Of a DNA stretch of 64,000 bases, positions 1-8,919 are shown one piece after another. The stretch comes from Hymenobacter norwichensis DSM 15439 (GTDB lineage Bacteria; Bacteroidota; Bacteroidia; Cytophagales; Hymenobacteraceae): assembly GCF_000420705.1 (NCBI RefSeq), contig NZ_ATVL01000007.1:310001-374000 (forward strand), written 5' to 3'. Below the pieces are notes generated by a model. The model did not search any database and was not told the origin of the DNA. It was given only the letters and a program-made list of their open reading frames with translations. Numbering within the stretch: position 1 is the first letter of the stretch; each line of letters starts with the position of its first letter. The position numbers and the translations under genes are program-made.

Positions 1-448
1 GCCCGCGCTGCTAGGCATGGGCATCACCGGCTTTTCGGCTTCTCCGGAAGTGGAGCGCAGCCGGCTGCACCAGGTTGAGAACCTGCTGAACGCCACGGGC
101 CGGTCTATTTTCCTGGAAGATGAAAGCTTGCTCGACGCCGTAACGGCCGTGAGCGGTAGCGGGCCGGCCTACTTCTACTACATCGTGCAGGCCATGATGC
201 AGGCCGGGCAGGAGCTGGGCTTCTCCGAATCGGTGGCCGGGCTGCTGGTGAAACAGACCATGCTGGGCGCCTTCCACCTGCTCAACAACTCCGACCAAAG
301 CCTCGACCAACTCATAGCCAACGTGGCCTCCAAAGGCGGCACCACCGAAGCCGCTCTCCGCACCTTCCGCGCCGGCCACCTCGCCGAAACTCTCATTGAC
401 GGCATGAAAGCCGCCCAACAACGCGCCACCGAACTGGCTAAGGAGTAG
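1..448 (+). CDS. proC: Pyrroline-5-carboxylate reductase, C-terminal part (cut by window edge)
   Basis: ProC reduces 1-pyrroline-5-carboxylate to L-proline with NAD(P)H in the cytoplasm, the last step of proline synthesis. The reading frame is open from the first bases (P-A-L-L-G-M-G upstream of the first visible Met), so the start lies outside the window. What is visible is the C-terminal dimerisation domain: AVSGSGPAYFYY, then a Gly/Thr-rich stretch VASKGGTTEAAL, which is the family signature, and a normal C-terminus ending KE. The N-terminal Rossmann domain is not in view. It stands alone before ribBA, separated by about 220 bp of repeat-containing DNA. Identification is secure; the start and completeness cannot be judged. 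Confidence 0.95.
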   Translation, partial: PALLGMGITGFSASPEVERSRLHQVENLLNATGRSIFLEDESLLDAVTAVSGSGPAYFYYIVQAMMQAGQELGFSESVAGLLVKQTMLGAFHLLNNSDQSLDQLIANVASKGGTTEAALRTFRAGHLAETLIDGMKAAQQRATELAKE

Positions 449-450
449 TG

Positions 451-559
451 GTGAAATTGTGATTTAATGGCTTAGTGATTCAGCGAGTTTGATGTTCAGC
501 TTGCGCAGTTGGTGCGGTTAAAACGTCAAACTCACCATTTCACCACTTCACAATTTCAC
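451..559. repeat. Inverted repeat and TTCAC-word repeat upstream of ribBA
   Basis: A 12-bp perfect inverted repeat pairs 451-462 (GTGAAATTGTGA) with 548-559 (TCACAATTTCAC). The right arm lies in a run of short direct words of the type TTCACCA/TTCACAA. A related word run precedes surE near 8891-8918. The rest of the 218-bp gap, up to 666, holds AATCCGTGAAATCC-like words and no recognisable FMN riboswitch. A low-complexity intergenic repeat is the likeliest reading; a hairpin at the end of the proC transcript is possible. Confidence 0.5.
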
Positions 560-666
560 TGCTCGTAACTTCGCGAGTCCATTCGTGGTTGTAGCAGCAA
601 ATTCATGCAGGATTTCACCGCTGCAAAATCCGTGAAATCCTTTTTAATCAGAAAAATCAGCGTTCC

Positions 667-1920
667 ATGCTTGATTCCATAGAAGACGCCATTGCCGATA
701 TCCGGGCCGGCAAGGTTGTAGTAGTAGTTGACGACGAGGACCGCGAGAATGAAGGCGACTTTATTTGTGCTGCCCGCTGCGCCACGCCTGAGGTTATTAA
801 TTTCATGGCCACCCACGGCCGCGGCCTGGTATGCGCACCGCTCATCGAAGCCCGGTGCGAAGAACTGGGATTGGAGCTGATGGTGGGCCGCAACACGGCC
901 CTGCACGCCACTCCCTTTACGGTGAGCATAGACCTGCTGAAGAACGGCGTGACCACCGGCATTTCGGCTTCTGACCGTTCCAAGACCATCCTGGCCCTTA
1001 TTGACCCAGAAACCAAGCCCGAGGAACTGGGCAAGCCTGGTCATATCTTCCCGCTGAAAGCCCGCAAGGAAGGCGTATTGCGCCGCGCTGGTCACACTGA
1101 AGCCGCCATTGACTTGGCCCGCTTGGCTGGTTTCGAGCCGGCCGGCGTGCTGGTGGAAATTCTGAGCGAAGACGGCGAAATGGCCCGCTTGCCCGAGCTG
1201 CGCAAAGTGGCCGACAAGTGGAACCTGAAGCTGATTTCGGTACAGGACCTCATCAAGTACCGCCTCAACAACGAAAGTCTGATTTCGCGCGATATTTCGG
1301 TGCGCATGCCCACCCAGTGGGGCGACTTCGACCTGTATTCGTTCACTCAAAGCTCCAACGGTGCCCAGCACCTGGCTCTGGTGAAAGGCGACATTTCCAC
1401 GCCCGAGCCTGTATTGGTGCGCGTGCACAGTTCCTGCGTTACGGGCGACATTTTCGGGAGCTGCCGCTGCGACTGTGGGCCGCAGCTGCACAAAGCTATG
1501 GAGCAGATTGAGCGCGAAGGCCGGGGAGTGGTGGTGTACATGAACCAGGAAGGCCGCGGCATCGGGCTGCTCAATAAACTGCGCGCCTACAAGCTCCAGG
1601 AGCAGGGCCGCGACACCGTGGAAGCCAACGTAGAGCTGGGTTTCGGCATTGATGATCGGGACTATGGCGTAGGTGCCCAAATTCTGCGTGACCTGGGTAT
1701 CAGTAAGATGCGCCTGCTCTCCAACAACCCCCGCAAGCGTACCGGCTTGATTGGTTACGGTCTGGAAATAGTGGAGTCGGTGGCTATTGAAATCGAGCCC
1801 AACGAGCACAACCAGAGCTACCTGGCTACCAAGCGCGACAAAATGGGCCATACCATTCTGAGTGCCAGCCGCGCCCCGCACGTCAGCCCCGACCCGGTGG
1901 TAGGAGTGGCCGGCGCCTAG
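667..1920 (+). CDS. ribBA: Bifunctional 3,4-dihydroxy-2-butanone-4-phosphate synthase / GTP cyclohydrolase II
   Basis: Catalyses the two committed steps of riboflavin synthesis: ribulose-5-phosphate to dihydroxybutanone phosphate, and GTP to a diaminopyrimidine. The protein has 417 residues, a normal length for the fused form. Residues about 1-205 are the RibB domain, with the acidic loop [11 protein letters not shown] at 22-32 and the [10 protein letters not shown] motif. Residues about 210-400 are the RibA domain, with the zinc Cys cluster [15 protein letters not shown] and [10 protein letters not shown]. Both catalytic halves look intact. The ATG at 667 gives the canonical short N-terminus. 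The gene is followed at once by a strong hairpin terminator. No FMN riboswitch is visible upstream, so regulation is not evident. Confidence 0.97.
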   Translation: MLDSIEDAIADIRAGKVVVVVDDEDRENEGDFICAARCATPEVINFMATHGRGLVCAPLIEARCEELGLELMVGRNTALHATPFTVSIDLLKNGVTTGISASDRSKTILALIDPETKPEELGKPGHIFPLKARKEGVLRRAGHTEAAIDLARLAGFEPAGVLVEILSEDGEMARLPELRKVADKWNLKLISVQDLIKYRLNNESLISRDISVRMPTQWGDFDLYSFTQSSNGAQHLALVKGDISTPEPVLVRVHSSCVTGDIFGSCRCDCGPQLHKAMEQIEREGRGVVVYMNQEGRGIGLLNKLRAYKLQEQGRDTVEANVELGFGIDDRDYGVGAQILRDLGISKMRLLSNNPRKRTGLIGYGLEIVESVAIEIEPNEHNQSYLATKRDKMGHTILSASRAPHVSPDPVVGVAGA

Positions 1921-1955
1921 TCGTTGCCTCCGGTTTCTTGAACCAGCTTAGTTAG

Positions 1956-1985
1956 CGCCCCGCACGTAATGTGCGGGGCGTTTTT
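1956..1985 (+). terminator. Rho-independent terminator after ribBA
   Basis: Perfect 10-bp GC-rich stem CGCCCCGCAC / GTGCGGGGCG (1956-1965 and 1971-1980), 5-nt loop GTAAT, then TTTTT at 1981-1985. It lies 35 bp after the ribBA stop on the same strand. Confidence 0.9.
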
Positions 1986-2133
1986 GGCTTTAGGGGGCTA
2001 GTAAATAACTTAGGTTTGGCGTTACTAATTGGTTGAATTCGACTTATGTCGAGTATCACATATAAGGGTGAGTTCGTTGGTCCATAGCGAGTTAAGCTAT
2101 ATATTCAATTTCACTGATTATATCTGCTTCGCT

Positions 2134-2706
2134 ATGCAACGTCGTTCTTTTCTTCATCTGTCGTTAGCAGCCCCAGCTTTAGCCTATACCGGCACTTCGA
2201 CTATTGCTGCCCCTCCAACCTTTGGGGCCAACGATGAGCTACCTCAAAAAGCGGTTTTGGTAAGAGCCGGTGATGACCGAACCAACCAGCCATTCGAGTT
2301 TCTCGACGCTACTTTCACCGTGAAAGTATCGAGCAAGGACACGCAGGGACGGTGCGTTATTTTCGATACGCTCCGGCGGGGAAATATTGGTCCTGTTTTG
2401 CACATCCACGTTAAAATGGATGAGTGGTTTTACGTGCTGAGCGGGGAGTTCAAGTTTCAGGTAGGAGAGGATATTCTGCGGCTAAAAACGGGGGATTCGC
2501 TGATGGTGCCGCGCAACGTGGCGCATGCTTTCGTGAAAAACAGTGAAGGTCCGGCCCGCCTGATTGTTATGCACCAGCCAGCGGGCAACATGGAAGAGTA
2601 CTTCCGCATCGCCGCCAAAATGCCCGACCAAAATCCGGAAGCCCGCAAAGCGTTGGCTGCAAAGAATGATACCATCTTCGTCGGTGGCCGAATTAATCCG
2701 GACTAA
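2134..2706 (+). CDS. Exported cupin-domain protein
   Basis: A 190-aa single-domain cupin of unknown substrate. The ATG at 2134 is preferred because it begins an export signal containing Arg-Arg (MQRRSFLHLSLAAPAL) resembling a Tat leader; an in-frame ATG at 2029 would add 35 residues with no signal character. Cupin motif 1 is complete (HIH, four residues, then E, ending in a Gly) and motif 2 is present (GDSLMVP, then H and N), so a metal site of the His-His-Glu-His type should form. The family includes dioxygenases, isomerases and pure binding proteins, and the sequence alone does not choose between them. Neighbours give no pathway hint. Slightly richer in AT than ribBA, with ordinary codon use. 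Confidence 0.8.
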   Translation: MQRRSFLHLSLAAPALAYTGTSTIAAPPTFGANDELPQKAVLVRAGDDRTNQPFEFLDATFTVKVSSKDTQGRCVIFDTLRRGNIGPVLHIHVKMDEWFYVLSGEFKFQVGEDILRLKTGDSLMVPRNVAHAFVKNSEGPARLIVMHQPAGNMEEYFRIAAKMPDQNPEARKALAAKNDTIFVGGRINPD

Positions 2707-2861
2707 AAGCCGACAAAGCAAAGGAAAGAGCACTGAATGGAAGTGAACCGAGCGGCGGGTTTGGCAGTTACCCCCAAAGACGGTCGGTTTCTAGTTGGCC
2801 GTTGAAAAACGACGTTGTCCAGCTGGTTGACCCTCGTTTTTTCGGTTATCTTTCCCCGGCT

Positions 2862-3644
2862 ATGACCCTACTTCGCGCTACTTTCTTCTCCCTGCTGACC
2901 GGACTACTGACGGTAGCGGCTACCACCCAGGCCCAGCAAACACCCCTCACCCAGCAGTTTGCCGGTAGCACCATCTTGCTCACCAACGGCGACACCTTGC
3001 GCGGCCCCATCACGCTCCGCCGCGACCAGGACGTACTGATGATGGCACAGGCCGACGGCACCGTTACCACGCTTTCGGCGGTGGCTATCAACAGCTTTGC
3101 CGTGAAGGGCGAAGATCGGGACAGCCGCCGACCCACCGGCTACTACGACAATTTCTACGACGCCCGCGCTGGCTATTACTACGGCAACCCCATGTTCAGC
3201 GCCCGGCGCACCGAGCCCTCCGACCTGAACCGAGTACGGGTGTTCCGAACCTTTCGCTGGAACCGCGGCAATGATTACAGCGACTTCAAGTCGCCGGCGT
3301 TTTTCGAGCAGCTCAGCAACGGCCCCCGGATGCTGTTGCGCCGCGAGTCGCTGATGCAGCGCAGCGTTCCGACTTCCAGCGCCTACGGCGGCTACGGTTA
3401 TGGCACGCCGTACGGCCCCGGCCGCTACATGGGCACCTACACCGAAATGAAGGACGACTTCTTTCTAGCCACACCCACCGGCGACATTATTACCCTGCGT
3501 AATCCCAAAAAAGATTTGCTGAACGTATTTCGGGCCCAATCCAAGCAGCTCGAACAATACGCCAAACAGAACCAGCTCAGCTTCACCGTGGCCCGCGAAC
3601 TAGCCTTTATCGTGAACTACGCCAACTCGCTAGTGAAAGAGTAG
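2862..3644 (+). CDS. Exported protein of unknown function
   Basis: Not recognised as a known family. The ATG at 2862 starts a standard Sec signal (MTLLRATFFSLLTGLLTVAATTQAQ), while the upstream in-frame TTG at 2802 would bury it behind 20 charged residues, so 2862 is chosen. The mature part (about 235 aa) opens with a segment (STILLTNGDTLRG) typical of small beta domains in Bacteroidota exported proteins. A Tyr/Gly-rich middle (YYDNFYDARAGYYYG; GGYGYGTPYGPGRY) follows, then a Lys-rich helical C-terminus. A TATCTTTC sequence about 13 bp upstream of the ATG resembles a Bacteroidota -7 box. It probably sits in the periplasm or cell envelope; the role is open. Confidence 0.75.
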   Translation: MTLLRATFFSLLTGLLTVAATTQAQQTPLTQQFAGSTILLTNGDTLRGPITLRRDQDVLMMAQADGTVTTLSAVAINSFAVKGEDRDSRRPTGYYDNFYDARAGYYYGNPMFSARRTEPSDLNRVRVFRTFRWNRGNDYSDFKSPAFFEQLSNGPRMLLRRESLMQRSVPTSSAYGGYGYGTPYGPGRYMGTYTEMKDDFFLATPTGDIITLRNPKKDLLNVFRAQSKQLEQYAKQNQLSFTVARELAFIVNYANSLVKE

Positions 3645-3680
3645 CTGAATAATCATTCTAAGTTGCTCATTTACTCTTTT

Positions 3681-4442
3681 CTATAAATCTCGGTTGCGGA
3701 GCACCAAGTAGCTCAACCCCCAAAATAGCGCCGTGTACACAAGAGCCAGCGGCAGCGCTTCAGTAGGCAGTAGTGCCGATGATGGACCGGTTACGGTATC
3801 GAGCATTTCCTGGCCGGGCAGGGGCGTTAGACTGTTGAACACCTTGGCGGGCAGAAACCGGTCTAGCGAGTCGGGGAGGGAGAAGCGCAGCAGCGGCTCG
3901 GCCACCCAGGCGTAGAGCAGGAATAGCAGGATACCCGGCCCGCTGCGGCGTACCAGTACCGCCACCAGCGCCGCCATCGACAGTAGGCCCAGCACCTGCA
4001 CGCCGTACAGAGCAATACCCGTAATGCCTTCAGCGGCCTTATTGGCCGTTTCGGCGGCGCGGGTCAGGCCAAAGTAGAAGCCTAGCCCCAGCACCGTCAG
4101 CATCCCGAAAACCATCAGGGCCACCGAAACCAGCAGCTTGTTTTGCAGCAGCTCGGCTACCGATGACCCATCAATTATCTGCTGCCGGAACGTGCGGAAC
4201 TGAAACTCGTCGGTTATCAGGATAATCAGCAGAATGCCCAGCAGCAGGTTGAAGTAACTGGCTACGTAGGTTAGCTTCTGCCACAGCCCCGGAAACGTGT
4301 AGAGCGTAGCGCCCACCTGCTGTCCGTTCAATGTCACGCTGCCCCCCGCTGACACAAACAGCGCCAGCAGCACCACAAACAGCAGCAGAATAATCCAGAC
4401 GGTACGGTACGGTAGTATTTTACGAAGTTCAGCGCGGAACAT
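3681..4442 (-). CDS. ABC-2 type transporter permease
   Basis: Membrane subunit of an ABC exporter: 253 aa with about six hydrophobic segments (ILLLFVVLLALFVSAGG near the N-terminus, then four closely spaced segments and one C-terminal). The start at 4442 gives MFRAELRKILPYRTVW, the usual cytoplasmic entry of ABC-2 permeases; an upstream in-frame ATG at 4514 would add 24 polar residues encoded in repeat-like DNA. It follows its ATPase gene (4582-5478) on the same strand with a 139-bp gap. Family members export drugs, lipids, Na+ or peptides; the substrate is not inferable. The convergent gene at 2862-3644 ends 36 bp away. Confidence 0.85.
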   Translation of the reverse strand: MFRAELRKILPYRTVWIILLLFVVLLALFVSAGGSVTLNGQQVGATLYTFPGLWQKLTYVASYFNLLLGILLIILITDEFQFRTFRQQIIDGSSVAELLQNKLLVSVALMVFGMLTVLGLGFYFGLTRAAETANKAAEGITGIALYGVQVLGLLSMAALVAVLVRRSGPGILLFLLYAWVAEPLLRFSLPDSLDRFLPAKVFNSLTPLPGQEMLDTVTGPSSALLPTEALPLALVYTALFWGLSYLVLRNRDL

Positions 4443-4575
4443 AAATTGATGATTGGTGTGCTGATTAGTAGTGTTTCGATCGTTGATGCTTAGTATGATG
4501 CTGATTAATAACACGTTGATTGGTTGAGGGCGTGCGTAGCCACCACATCAACGCAGCAAAAATTAGCACATCAAG
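4443..4575. repeat. Low-complexity CACATCA/GATTAGTA word repeat
   Basis: Between the ATPase and permease genes the DNA is built from recurring short words on the minus strand (TTGATGTGCTAATT, AATCAGCACACCAATCATCAA). Such word runs often precede start codons in this phylum. No hairpin terminator or coding signal is evident. Confidence 0.4.
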
Positions 4576-4581
4576 GGCGCA

Positions 4582-5478
4582 TCAACGGGTCAGCTCCAGG
4601 AACTGAGCCTCCAGGCTGCGGTGGCGGACTTCCAGCCCAGCTAGGGCAATGCCCTGCTCGAAGAGGGCGCGGTTCAGGTCGGCGGGGCCGTGGCCGGCGG
4701 CTAGCACAGCACTGTAAATCCCGGCCGTTTCCGGCTTCAGGTCCGATACCCAAGGTAGCGCCGCCAGAGCCTGTTGCAACGTGACGATGCTGGTATCGGG
4801 GGCCGGGCGCAGAATTACCCGGTCGGCAGTGGCCAGGATGCTGTGCACGGGGCCGGCGGCGCGCAGGTCGCCACGCTGGAGCACGGCTACGTGAGTGCAC
4901 ACCTTTTCCACCTCATCGAGTAGGTGGCTAGCAATAATGATAGTTTTGCCGTCGGCGGCCAGGCGCGTTACCAAGTCGCGCACTTCAGCAATGCCTTGCG
5001 GATCGAGGCCGTTGGTGGGTTCGTCGAGTACCAGTACCTCGGGGTTGCCGAGCAGGGTAGATGCCAAGGCCAGCCGCTGCTTCATACCCAGTGAGAACCC
5101 CCGGAACTTGTCGTGTTGGCGAGTGCCCAAGCCGGTTAGGTCCAGGGCCTGATCCACGGTGCGAGGGTCGGCGCGCTTTACATCGGCGGCCAGCAGCAGG
5201 TTTTGGCGGGCCGAGAGGTAGGGGAAGAAGTTGGGCGTTTCCAGCAAGGCGCCCACACGGCGGCGGTTGTCACTGGACGGCGCCTGCCCAAACCAGCGCA
5301 CCGACCCACCCGAAGCCCGTAGCACCCCCAGTGCAATACCCAGCGTGGTGGTTTTGCCGCTGCCATTCGGTCCCAGCAACCCGTATACGCTGCCTGGCTC
5401 TACGCTCAGCGTGAGACCTTTAAGGGCGGTGGTACTGCCGTAGCTTTTAGAAACATTGTCGAGTTCGAGAATAGGCAT
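4582..5478 (-). CDS. ABC transporter ATP-binding protein (ABC-2 exporter partner)
   Basis: Cytoplasmic ATPase of 298 aa driving the permease encoded downstream. Visible motifs are Walker A GPNGSGKTT near residue 37, a variant signature FSLGMKQR in place of LSGGQ, Walker B VLVLDEPTNGLD and the switch His in IIIASHLLDE. The FSLGMKQR signature is typical of the CcmA/BcrA-like ATPases that pair with ABC-2 permeases. The last 80 residues form an extra domain common in this subfamily. The ATG at 5478 precedes MPILELDNVSKSYG, a canonical start. The two genes form a likely two-cistron unit. Substrate unknown; self-resistance or lipid export are possible. Confidence 0.93.
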   Translation of the reverse strand: MPILELDNVSKSYGSTTALKGLTLSVEPGSVYGLLGPNGSGKTTTLGIALGVLRASGGSVRWFGQAPSSDNRRRVGALLETPNFFPYLSARQNLLLAADVKRADPRTVDQALDLTGLGTRQHDKFRGFSLGMKQRLALASTLLGNPEVLVLDEPTNGLDPQGIAEVRDLVTRLAADGKTIIIASHLLDEVEKVCTHVAVLQRGDLRAAGPVHSILATADRVILRPAPDTSIVTLQQALAALPWVSDLKPETAGIYSAVLAAGHGPADLNRALFEQGIALAGLEVRHRSLEAQFLELTR

Positions 5479-5530
5479 GCCGCGAAGCTAGGGGAAAGAA
5501 TGTCAACCGTAGTAACGACGCCAGAATGAA

Positions 5531-5617
5531 CGTCATGCAGAGCACAGTATCTTATATCTGATGTTTGAGTGCTTGGGCAACGTCAGCACGCGAGATGCTT
5601 CGTTGTGCTCTGCAGCA
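5531..5617. repeat. Palindromic intergenic repeat (GTCATGCAGAGC family)
   Basis: Outer arms TGCAGAGCACA (5536-5546) and TGTGCTCTGCA (5604-5614) are perfectly complementary around a 57-nt centre containing GAGATGCTTCG. Related copies occur at 11643-11677 and 53188-53280, sharing GTCATGC and GAAGCAT words. This looks like a dispersed, non-coding, REP-like element between convergent or tandem genes. Confidence 0.7.
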
Positions 5618-5640
5618 CGGTCCGCTAATATGACACCAGC

Positions 5641-7389
5641 TTACTGCACCGGTAACGCGCCGCCTTGCCAGCGGGCTATGGGGTAGCGTAGGTGGGTGGG
5701 TTCGTAATACTTGGAGTGCCGGTACACCCATTCCAACTGGGCCGCGCCGCTTTTCGCTAGGGCCGGGTCTTGCTGCTTCTGTTTCTCTAACTGTTCGCGC
5801 AAGGCCGGGTCGCGGCGGAGCAGGTCGGCGGCTACGTCCTCGAACACATACTCCGAAAAGTGCTCTTTTTGCTGCAAGATGCTGTCGAAAAAGCCCCAGG
5901 CGAAGTAGGAATCGGTGGCTTGTGGCTCCAGGGTTTCGATAAGGAAACGGGCAGTAGTGTTGTCGAGGCGAGCAACATAGTCGCCGCGGTGATAGGGTAG
6001 AGCCTGCTGGGTGGGGCGCACCGTTACGGAGGTATGCAGGTAGTGACCTTCGTAGGGGCGCGGGCTGGTTTTATAGTCGCTGATATAGTAGACCTCGGCC
6101 GTGAGGGTAGTGTCGCGGCGGAGGCGCTGCAACGGTACGCCTGCCGTGCGGAGCCGGTCCAGTACCTCGCCCCAAGCCTGCGGAATCAGGTAGGCCTGCG
6201 GGCGCGAGACCGTGACCGTGGGCCGGAACGTGTTGTAATAGTTGATGGCACGCGTGAAGGGAGCTTTCCGGTCGTAGTAGAGGCGAGGCTGGCCGCTTAC
6301 GTCGCTAGGTTTGGTGCGGCCGGTATAGCCCCGGAAGTTCACTTTCTCAGCAGCAGTGGTGTCCAGCTTCCAAGCCAACGGAAACGCCTGCTGTTCACTC
6401 AGCTTTTGGGAGGCCTGGGCGCGAGCCTGGGTGAGGGTACCGGCATCTTGGTGCACGAAGCGCAGCAGCACATCCAGGAAATCGTAGGTGACTTGTACGC
6501 GGGGCGCGTAGGCTTTCAGCATGTGCGTTTCCGTCACGAAGCCGATGGTGTTGAACAGGGTGGTATAGCCGGTGGAGTAGCGCGGCGTTTCCAAAAAGCC
6601 CACCAATCCGCGCGCGTCCGGCGTGCGACCCTCAAAGTCCACGTAGGGTGTGAGAGGCGACTTGCGCTTGTCCATGCCAGTGTTCAAAGCAGGTAGCAGG
6701 CGCTGGGTGAGGTACTCACTCAGTGCTGGGGCCAGCTTATCTTTTTGGGTGGCAATCAGCGTCATGAAATACTGATAGTCAGCGCCATTAGAGGTGTGGG
6801 TGTCAACAAACACATCAGGCTGCCAGCGGCGGAATAAATCGGCAAACGAGCGGGCGTTGCGCGAGTCCTGCTTTACGTAGTCGCGGTTCAGGTCGAGGTT
6901 GCGGGCGTTGCCGCGGAAGCCGTAGCTCTCGGGGCCGTCCTGGTTGACGCGAGTGGTGGAGTTGCGGTTCAGGGCGCCATCCACGTTGTAAATCGGGATA
7001 ACCACCAGCGTCACGTTTTCCAACTGCCGGCGTAACTCTTTCTTCTGCACGTAGTCGCGCACCAAGGCCATGCTGGCATCAATACCCTCTGGCTCGCCGG
7101 GATGAATACCGTTCTGAATCAGGACCACCGGCCGGCTGCGGCCGGTAGGAACACTGGGCTGGAACTGGCCATCGAGCGAGACAACCACTTCGTGCAGGGG
7201 CTCCCCGCTATCGGTGGTGCCGGCCTCGCGCACCTGAATTTCTGGGTAGGCGGCGTCCAGTTTTTTGTAGTAGGCAATGCACTCGGCGTAGGTGGCCGTG
7301 GTGTTGCCGTTGCCTTTCTCGAATGGGGTACGCCAGTCGTCTGGGGGAGCAGACACTAGCAGCAGGGTGGAAAGTAGAATCGAAAGCAT
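5641..7389 (-). CDS. Secreted M14-family zinc carboxypeptidase
   Basis: Metallopeptidase of 582 aa, expected to cut C-terminal residues from peptides outside the cytoplasm. The start MLSILLSTLLLVSAPP is a Sec signal. Zinc ligands are visible as HPGE (His96, Glu99) and His198 in VDTHTSNG; the substrate-binding NRD motif (Asn168-Arg169-Asp170) is also present. The M14 domain covers about residues 30-330. The remaining 250 residues form a C-terminal region found in large Bacteroidota M14 proteins, without a clear T9SS tail. The usual catalytic Glu should lie in the 270-310 stretch, where FLETPRYSTGY and FVTETHML both offer candidates. Single gene, flanked by a palindromic repeat. Confidence 0.88.
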   Translation of the reverse strand: MLSILLSTLLLVSAPPDDWRTPFEKGNGNTTATYAECIAYYKKLDAAYPEIQVREAGTTDSGEPLHEVVVSLDGQFQPSVPTGRSRPVVLIQNGIHPGEPEGIDASMALVRDYVQKKELRRQLENVTLVVIPIYNVDGALNRNSTTRVNQDGPESYGFRGNARNLDLNRDYVKQDSRNARSFADLFRRWQPDVFVDTHTSNGADYQYFMTLIATQKDKLAPALSEYLTQRLLPALNTGMDKRKSPLTPYVDFEGRTPDARGLVGFLETPRYSTGYTTLFNTIGFVTETHMLKAYAPRVQVTYDFLDVLLRFVHQDAGTLTQARAQASQKLSEQQAFPLAWKLDTTAAEKVNFRGYTGRTKPSDVSGQPRLYYDRKAPFTRAINYYNTFRPTVTVSRPQAYLIPQAWGEVLDRLRTAGVPLQRLRRDTTLTAEVYYISDYKTSPRPYEGHYLHTSVTVRPTQQALPYHRGDYVARLDNTTARFLIETLEPQATDSYFAWGFFDSILQQKEHFSEYVFEDVAADLLRRDPALREQLEKQKQQDPALAKSGAAQLEWVYRHSKYYEPTHLRYPIARWQGGALPVQ

Positions 7390-7467
7390 GCGGCAAAGGA
7401 AACAAAACCCGCCATCATGACATCAGAAATTGTTGTACTGTGCTACCCTACGCCAGATGCTTCCCCC

Positions 7468-7902
7468 TTAATACAACCGCCGCCGACCGGGAAACAACAG
7501 TTGGTCGAGGCTATAGCGGCCGGGGCCAGTGAAGGCTAGGCCCAAGAACAAAAACGCTGATTCTAGGGCATGGGCGTAGCCATTGAACCCGTCGCCGGCG
7601 CTGATGTGCTGGGCGGTGGCCACCAGCATGGTAGCCAGTAGCAAAGCGCAGGTGATACGGAAAAACAACCCCAACGCTAGTAGCTGCCCGCCCACGGCTT
7701 CGGATACGGCTGCTAGGAAGCCCCACGCACCAGGTGCAAAGCTGATACCAACAACCTTCATTGTTCCCCCCAATTCAACCCAGGTTTCAGGCCCGCCTAC
7801 CAGCTTGGGGTAGCCGTGCACAGTGAACATCACCCCGATGCCCACCCGTAGCAGCAGCAGGCCCCAATCGTGCGTACGGTAGTAGTTGTTGAAGAGCGCC
7901 AT
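7468..7902 (-). CDS. DoxX family membrane protein
   Basis: Inner-membrane protein of 144 aa with four hydrophobic helices. The DoxX/YphA pattern is clear: LLLLRVGIGVMFTVHGYPKL near the start, ending in a short basic tail PGRRRLY. Family members have been linked to thiol redox balance and to thiosulfate:quinone oxidoreductase small subunits, but most bacterial copies have no assigned role. The ATG at 7902 gives MALFNNYYRTHDWGLLLLR, a standard start. It stands alone on the minus strand upstream of the M14 gene with a 78-bp gap, so co-transcription is possible. Confidence 0.88.
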   Translation of the reverse strand: MALFNNYYRTHDWGLLLLRVGIGVMFTVHGYPKLVGGPETWVELGGTMKVVGISFAPGAWGFLAAVSEAVGGQLLALGLFFRITCALLLATMLVATAQHISAGDGFNGYAHALESAFLFLGLAFTGPGRYSLDQLLFPGRRRLY

Positions 7903-8022
7903 AGGGACGGGGAAAAGCGGTGAAGCCTAAGTGTCGGTGACCGGGAGGGAAGGATGAAAATCTTCCTTAGTGTGGCCAAAATACACTATTTCTCTTCGAG
8001 TGCTATTTTCTAGGCGCGCCGG

Positions 8023-8694
8023 CTATTGGTACAGCAGCACGCAGGTAATGCGGGCGGCGGGCGGAATATCAGCGGAATTCATTTCATCGGGATGCTTGGC
8101 TGGCAACGATTTTGGGTCGATTACCCAGGCCATTTTCACCAAGCCAGATACCCCCGCAAAACCGGCTGGCGTATCCCGAACCCGCGTGAGGCCCATGGTT
8201 TGGCGAGCCGCTCCAAAAGGGGAGCCGACCCCAATACCCTCGGCCGTGCGGTACTGCGGGTCGTATATTCGGATGCGGCGCAGACGGTAGCCGCCCTTCA
8301 CCGAATCGGGGAGCAAATGCAGCACGGATGCCGGGGCATCGGGTTTCTGGGCATCCAGCATTTCATAGGCTGGGTAGGTGGTGTCTTTGTCCTGGTAAGT
8401 GGTACGCCGCAGTTGGGTTTCGGGCACCCGTTTCAGCAGCTCCCGCTCACTCATGTTCAGGCGCAGGCGGCCCGCCCGGCCCGGACTCAGCAAATGCAAC
8501 GAATCGGGCACGTTGGGGTTGGCAGCCAGGCGCTGCTCGGCGGCAGCCGGGTCGCTGCTGCGCGAGTCGCCAGCAAAGGGTACGTCGCCGTTGGAAGAGG
8601 GGGAGCTGCCATTGCAGGCTCCAGACGCAAAGGCAAGTAGCGCCAGACGCGCCGGCCGCAGAACAAGAGAAAAGCTGGACATGAAGCTGGACAT
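8023..8694 (-). CDS. Putative lipoprotein of unknown function
   Basis: Not recognised. The N-terminus carries a lipoprotein signal ending in FASGAC, followed by a Ser/Asp-rich linker. The first ten residues repeat (MSSFMSSF), so translation could begin at 8694 or at the second ATG at 8682. The body contains RLNMSERELLKRVP and YRTAEGIGVGSPFGAARQ, a pattern seen in small periplasmic domains that track how a sequence segment is presented (for example DUF1131-like), but I cannot assign it firmly. Probable location is the periplasmic face of a membrane. It lies divergent from surE, sharing a 225-bp upstream region. Confidence 0.75.
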   Translation of the reverse strand: MSSFMSSFSLVLRPARLALLAFASGACNGSSPSSNGDVPFAGDSRSSDPAAAEQRLAANPNVPDSLHLLSPGRAGRLRLNMSERELLKRVPETQLRRTTYQDKDTTYPAYEMLDAQKPDAPASVLHLLPDSVKGGYRLRRIRIYDPQYRTAEGIGVGSPFGAARQTMGLTRVRDTPAGFAGVSGLVKMAWVIDPKSLPAKHPDEMNSADIPPAARITCVLLYQ

Positions 8695-8847
8695 TACATA
8701 GTGGCAATGCGTTGCTTACGGGTACCACGGCTCCGGCGTTCAATGAACTAGCGAGCCGCTGTGATACCAGCGCCACTTATGCAGCCTGAATGCCAGGTGC
8801 ACCATTCCGCCATTTACTAACCCAGTACCTTCGTATGCGTACCAGTT

Positions 8848-8872
8848 ACCTTCGGTTTAGGGGCTCTGCGCT
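8848..8872 (+). promoter_or_regulatory. Possible surE promoter with two TACCTTCG boxes
   Basis: TACCTTCG occurs twice, near 8825-8832 and again near 8846-8853, just upstream of surE. It matches the Bacteroidota -7 consensus TAnnTTTG at seven of eight positions. No clear -33 box was identified, so this is a weak call. Confidence 0.3.
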
Positions 8873-8919
8873 GGCAGCCCGTCAAACCCACCAATCACCA
8901 GTTCACTACTTCACCGCCC

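Noticed and set aside
449..666. FMN riboswitch before ribBA
   Set aside because: The conserved AGGGTGAAATTCC-like core is absent; the gap is filled with repeat words.
556..1881. Long minus-strand open frame opposite ribBA
   Set aside because: It is the complement of a clear ribBA gene with intact motifs; its translation has no family pattern.
6034..6696. 220-codon plus-strand frame inside the M14 gene
   Set aside because: It lies opposite the M14 carboxypeptidase; the real frame has signal peptide and zinc ligands.
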